Origin: DATKMS01 sp041497995
GTDB taxonomy: Bacteria; Desulfobacterota; Binatia; HRBIN30
Direction: 5' to 3'
Assembly: GCA_041497995.1 (NCBI GenBank)
Contig: JBGQHM010000362.1
Location: 1-6,897, forward strand
Length of the DNA: 6,897 nucleotides
The notes beneath the pieces were generated by a model that saw only the letters and a list, made by a program, of their open reading frames with translations, did not search any database and was not told the DNA's origin. A program made the translations under genes and the position numbers. Positions 5,553 through 6,897 of this stretch are shown here, in pieces. Position 1 is the first letter of the stretch; each line of letters begins with the position of its first letter.

Positions 5553-6803
5553 GCGGCGTCCGACTCGAATCGAGCGGCGAGCGCGGGCGAAATCCACCAG
5601 CCCAGCATGGCGGAGGGAACCTCCCCCAACGTGACTGCCTCCACTTCGTATACGTGAACCTCCTGCCGTAGCCGCGCGACGAGCTCGTCGAGCCGAGACT
5701 GATCGACCCCGAGATCGACAGTCCGGCCCTTCCACAGCTGGAGGAGCGCGCGCCCCACCCCACTTCGAAGCGAACGCAAGCGGGCACACGCCGACACGAC
5801 GTCGCCCAACGAATGCTCCGCATGCTGCTCGATGAGCGGCCAGAGTGCAGCAAGCTCTGCATGTAGCGCCCTCGGCGCAATCGGTGAGGCGCGTTCGACT
5901 TCCAGCCAGCCTTCAATCGTTTGGCCCTCGCGTTCCACGCCGAGGGCAGCGAGCCTTGCTCGGAGCTGTGGGAGGGACATCCGTTGCGCTTCCTGCAGTC
6001 GCCGCAGGCCGTTCCGCCACTCCTTCGCGGTCATCACCAGCGCGGGATGGGATGTCTCGACCGCATTGACAACGGCTTCCGTAAACTCGTCGGCAGGTGA
6101 CCAGCAGCTGGTGCCCGACCCAAGAATTACGCGATCGTCGGCGCAGAGCCTTGCCGCGATGCGGTCCCGAACAACCCTCTTCAACCACCACGCGACCGTC
6201 ACGCGCGAGTACCTTGGCCTCCGCCTCTCCAGTCACCCAGAGGAACACGCAGGGCGTACGTTCAACCAGGCTCGATTCGAGGTTGATGTCGTCACTACTG
6301 TAGTCCTCTTGGTCGACTACGGGCGTGGAGAAGCTGCCGAGGTCAGGCGCAGATCGAGAACCACCAACGGCCCCGAGCAACGACTGCCCGCCCGGATGAC
6401 ATTGCGCGTCGGTCGCACGCTCCCATCGGTGACGATCGTTCTCGTCCACAAGCGCAATAATCGTCCGCGACGTGTGTGCCCAGAGGCGCCGCGCGAACGA
6501 TGCGCTGACCCAGCCTGCGACTAGACAGGGGCTGCACACGGCGATGTCTCGGAGAAGGGCCGGCTCGACGTCGCGCAACCCAAGCGCCCGGGCAAGCGAG
6601 GCGACGGCCTTCGTTTGCTCTGGCCGATCGCACGCGAAGTACCAGTGCTCTCCACTCGAGCTCGCCTCCAATAGGAACGTGCGGAGCCCAGCCGCGCGCG
6701 AATTGATGGCGTCCGGGACCTCGCCGACGGCCTTGAGGACGCACCTCTCCAGCTCCCTAAGGGGCTGTAAATAAATAGAAGCGCAGCAGGCGGCGGAACT
6801 CAA
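5498..6803 (-). pseudogene. Frameshifted, truncated DISARM DrmE-like gene (tentative)
   Basis: Two minus-strand frames together make one protein of about 430 residues. The upstream frame (6803 to about 6178) reads RELERCVLKAVGEVP, WYFACDRPEQTKAVASLARAL, LVAGWVSASFARRLWAH and VFLWVTGEAEAKVLARDGRV. Near 6174-6180 the sense passes to the other frame, which continues VRDRIAARLCADDRVILGSG, WSPADEFTEAVVNAVETSHP, EWRNGLRRLQEAQ, a helix-turn-helix-like GQTIEGWLEVERASPIAPRA and EAVTLGEVPSAMLGWW, to a stop at 5498-5500. This domain order reminds me of the C-terminal half of DrmE, a poorly understood component of class 2 DISARM phage defence; I cannot confirm it without a search. The N-terminal part of such a protein is missing, and similarity begins only around 6758 beside an A+T-rich junction. 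The TTG at 6803 is just the frame's limit. No other DISARM gene is present. Confidence 0.55.
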
Positions 6804-6897
6804 ACATAATCGGGCGACGCACGGACAGCGGGGTTACATTGCTAGGCCTTGAAAGACAAGGGAGACACGCGGGCGGTGGCATTTGCCTGCGAGGCCA
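6804..6897. other. Right edge, no supportable gene
   Basis: All three minus-strand frames meet stops here, so the DrmE-like gene does not continue upstream. A plus-strand frame is open from TTG near 6850 to the edge, with GGGAG before a GTG at 6876, but it is too short to judge. The A+T-rich tract TAAATAAATAGAA just inside (6768-6780) stands out from the GC-rich surroundings and may mark a junction. Confidence 0.35.

Noticed and set aside
5082..5789. 235-codon minus-strand frame opposite the Vsr-like gene.
   Set aside because: The conserved Vsr motifs lie on the plus strand here; this frame has none and is a shadow.
1..6897. CRISPR array, tRNA or rRNA gene.
   Set aside because: I saw no regularly spaced repeats, cloverleaf or conserved rRNA sequence on either strand.

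Overview
This is a GC-rich Gram-negative bacterial segment. The evidence for Gram-negative is a signal-peptide protein that reads as an outer-membrane beta-barrel with a C-terminal Phe. I cannot fix the taxon; the mix of class III cyclases, a usg-truA pair and a defence-type tail would fit a proteobacterial or related, possibly uncultivated, lineage. The window holds two compact housekeeping blocks and two stretches of visibly broken genes.

Layout. (1) 1-1070: three abutting pieces of class III adenylate/guanylate cyclase genes on the plus strand, in frames that do not join: a GAF end plus the first half of a catalytic domain, the second half of a catalytic domain, and a zinc ribbon joined to a catalytic-domain scrap through a 15-bp tandem repeat. 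I read this as a collapsed tandem array of cyclase paralogues. (2) 1085-2027: a promoter with a perfect TTGACA box and a strong ribosome binding site before a secreted, beta-barrel-like outer-membrane protein. (3) 2042-3826, minus strand: a usg-like relative of aspartate-semialdehyde dehydrogenase, followed 33 bases later by truA (tRNA pseudouridine synthase I). The usg-truA order is the one known from E. coli. The Usg-like protein lacks both the catalytic Cys and the catalytic His of true dehydrogenases. (4) 3939-4661, plus strand: a promoter and a two-gene operon with a 4-base overlap, encoding an UPF0332-type HEPN protein and a small acidic protein of unknown family. This has the shape of a toxin-antitoxin-like module. 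(5) 4662-5021: no confident gene, but coding-like scraps and a near-perfect 21-bp palindrome. (6) 5022-5552, plus strand: a Vsr-like (very short patch repair type) nuclease, possibly frameshifted at its N terminus. (7) 5498-6803, minus strand: a frameshifted, N-terminally truncated gene that I tentatively link to DrmE of DISARM anti-phage systems. It is convergent with the Vsr-like gene and ends upstream at an A+T-rich junction. (8) 6804-6897: nothing supportable.

Working picture: truA and usg form a housekeeping transcription unit, and the beta-barrel gene meets it tail to tail. From 3939 onward the content is accessory and defence-flavoured (HEPN pair, Vsr-like nuclease, DrmE-like remnant) and shows decay. 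The most interesting candidates are the HEPN plus small acidic protein pair, the Usg-like protein with a dismantled active site, and the rearranged cyclase block with its two micro-repeats at the breakpoints.
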